Source: Geobacillus jurassicus NBRC 107829 (GTDB lineage: Bacteria; Bacillota; Bacilli; Bacillales; Anoxybacillaceae). Taken from it: a stretch of 33,443 nucleotides of DNA. The notes beneath the pieces were generated by a model. That model worked only from the letters and a program-made list of their open reading frames with translations, did no database searches and had not been told where the DNA came from. Below are positions 31,961 to 33,443 of this stretch, piece after piece. The DNA lies in assembly GCF_001544315.1 (NCBI RefSeq), contig NZ_BCQG01000040.1:1-33443 (forward strand), in the 5' to 3' direction. The position numbers were made by a program, and so were the translations under genes. How positions within the stretch are numbered: position 1 is the first letter of the stretch; the number at the start of each line of letters is the position of its first letter.

Positions 31961-33443
31961 ATGGATAAGCAGTCGATCATGACGCATTATGGGGCCCTTT
32001 ATTTTTTTATGCCTGCTGTGCAATGGGTGGTTAATGAACATGGAGTAATTGCCGATATGAATGACTATGCCGGTGCATCGTTGGGCTACGATCGGGTTGA
32101 GCTCATCGGTGCCCCATTTCAAACCATTTTCCATCCTGACGACTGGGCGTCCCTCGCCCACTTGCTTCCTCAACCGACCGATGAAGCGGTTCGCACATTC
32201 ACGGCCAGAACGGTGCATAAAACCGGCAAATTATGCCCTGTTCGCGTGCATATGCGTTGGAAAGCATTGAACGGTACGCCGTTCCTCCTCGTCTCGTGCT
32301 CTGACATGACCGCTGAAACGCATGCGGAGCGGCTGCTCGCTGAACAGACTCACATTTTGAGACAAATCGCCAAACACGAGCCGCTCGATGCCATTCTCAC
32401 GTCCATTGCCAAGGCGGCTGAAGCGTTGCGGCCTCCGACCGTTTGTTCGATTTTGCTTGCCGATGACAACGGGCGACGCCTTTACCATGGAGCAGCGCCA
32501 AGCTTGCCATCCGCTTATATCGAAGCCATGAATGGAATCGAAATCGGGCCGCAATCTGGATCGTGCGGCGCGGCCGCCTATCAAAAAGAGATCGTGATTG
32601 CAAGCAATGTGGCAAATGACCCCCGCTGGACGTCTTATGCGCAATTGGCGTTGGCGCACGGGTTGAGAGCTTGCTGGTCCATGCCCATTCTCTCGTCATC
32701 CGGCCATGTGCTCGGAACGCTGGCGTTTTACTATCCGACCGAGCGCGAACCGGAACCGGAAGATATGGAGATTATGTCGGCGCTGTCATCGCTCGCGAGC
32801 CTCGCCATGGAACATGAGGGAACAAGGAAAGCGCTCGAAGAAAACAGGCGGCTGTATGATTCCCTGTTCCATTACCATTATGATGAGCTCACCGGATTGC
32901 CGAATCGGCGGCGATTTTTGCAACTCGCCGGGGCAACGCTGCTGAAACTAAAAGAAACGAAACAACACGGCGCCATTTTGTATATTGATTTAGACGGCTT
33001 TCAATATATTAATGATTCGCTCGGCCATCATATCGGCGACAAGCTGCTTCAACAGACGGCCGCTCGGCTGCGTGAGCGCGTCCGCCCCCATGGCATCGCT
33101 GCCCATATGAGCGGAGATGAATTCATCGTGTTGCTCGCGCCAGTCGCCGGGCACCAAGAAGCATCAACCATAGCGGAAGACTTGCTTTCGCTCATCGCCC
33201 AGCCGTTTCCACTCGCCGAACAAACCATTTTTATAACGGCCAGCATCGGCATCGCTCTTTTCGACGGTGAGCAAGCCAATGTGGACACGGCCATCCGCCA
33301 GGCGGACATGGCCGCCATGGAGGCGAAACGAAAAGGCAAAAACAGCTATTGTCTTTATGAAGAAGCGCTGCGGCATCAGCGCCTTCCTAATGTATTTTTG
33401 TTAGCGGATTTGCACCAAACAGTCAAACAAAACATGGATGGGG
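31961..33443 (+). CDS. PAS-GAF-GGDEF(-EAL) cyclic-di-GMP signalling protein, 3' end missing
   Basis: An open frame of 494 residues from ATG 31961 (behind TTGGAGGA) to the right edge. Residues about 12-115 form a PAS domain (WVVNEHGVIADMNDYAGASLGY; FHPDDWASLAHLL). About 138-290 is a GAF domain (CSILLADDNG; VANDPRWTSYAQLALAHGL; SCWSMPI-like core reading ACWSMPILSSSG). From about 307 comes a GGDEF domain: DELTGLPNRRRF, DLDGFQYINDSLGHHIGDKLL, then SGDEF at 384-388 in place of GGDEF. The last residues (LADLHQTVKQNM) look like the start of an EAL domain. It is soluble, with no membrane segment. No RxxD inhibitory site is seen before SGDEF. The Ser may still allow cyclase activity or make the domain regulatory for the EAL part. 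Confidence 0.88.
   Translation, partial: MDKQSIMTHYGALYFFMPAVQWVVNEHGVIADMNDYAGASLGYDRVELIGAPFQTIFHPDDWASLAHLLPQPTDEAVRTFTARTVHKTGKLCPVRVHMRWKALNGTPFLLVSCSDMTAETHAERLLAEQTHILRQIAKHEPLDAILTSIAKAAEALRPPTVCSILLADDNGRRLYHGAAPSLPSAYIEAMNGIEIGPQSGSCGAAAYQKEIVIASNVANDPRWTSYAQLALAHGLRACWSMPILSSSGHVLGTLAFYYPTEREPEPEDMEIMSALSSLASLAMEHEGTRKALEENRRLYDSLFHYHYDELTGLPNRRRFLQLAGATLLKLKETKQHGAILYIDLDGFQYINDSLGHHIGDKLLQQTAARLRERVRPHGIAAHMSGDEFIVLLAPVAGHQEASTIAEDLLSLIAQPFPLAEQTIFITASIGIALFDGEQANVDTAIRQADMAAMEAKRKGKNSYCLYEEALRHQRLPNVFLLADLHQTVKQNMDG

Overview
The window reads as a chromosomal segment of a thermophilic Bacillaceae, most likely Geobacillus or a close relative. The signs are roughly 50% or higher GC in the genes, strong AGGAGG-type ribosome binding sites, a SAM-I riboswitch, a hut gene set, a holin-like type I toxin leader, and remnants of IS200/IS605 (IS1341-type) elements. 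The genus call is inference from style and remembered protein families, not from a search.

Positions 1-14.5 kb form a genome-defence island, with every gene on the minus strand. It starts with the 5' end of a GNAT acetyltransferase and an Rpn-type nuclease gene broken by two frameshifts. Next come an Mrr-like type IV restriction endonuclease and an unrecognised 172-aa protein with its own promoter and terminator. A type III restriction cassette follows; in transcription order it is a helicase (decayed), a DUF4391 protein, Mod methyltransferase and Res. Last is a two-gene McrBC-like system: a MrcB_N/AAA+ motor and a DUF2357/PD-(D/E)xK nuclease. The helicase has lost a base near its start, about the whole middle of the protein, and has a stop at the deletion joint. 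The Mod target-recognition region is visibly more AT-rich than its flanks, as expected for a swapped specificity domain.

Positions 14.6-21.9 kb hold ordinary metabolism and envelope genes: a cupin, a DODA/LigB-type dioxygenase behind a perfect 15-bp palindrome, a SEC-C/HEAT-like protein with a 42-aa membrane peptide upstream, a coiled-coil protein, psuK-psuG (pseudouridine catabolism), a YeeE/YedE sulfur-compound transporter with a possible operator and leader peptide, and mscL.

Positions 21.9-23.0 kb are a scar region. It contains a type I toxin locus whose toxin has lost its membrane helix but keeps a 15-bp 5'-3' mRNA pairing. It also contains two right-end (omega-RNA-like) remnants of IS605-type elements that face each other across a lipoprotein gene. 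Positions 23.0-29.3 kb are a histidine-utilisation cluster in the order hutG - AraC-type regulator - hutU - hutI - yjiH-like (frameshifted). hutH and hutP are not present, and tandem 18-bp repeats 20 bp apart lie upstream of hutU as a candidate site for the regulator.

Positions 29.4-33.4 kb carry two hotdog thioesterases, then a minus-strand unit led by a clear SAM-I riboswitch that controls an amber-interrupted unknown ORF and a glyoxalase-like (VOC) gene. The window ends in a plus-strand PAS-GAF-GGDEF(-EAL) protein that runs off the edge. No rRNA, tRNA or CRISPR array was seen. Several genes carry single-base lesions, so either this genome is decaying in places or the assembly has some indel errors.
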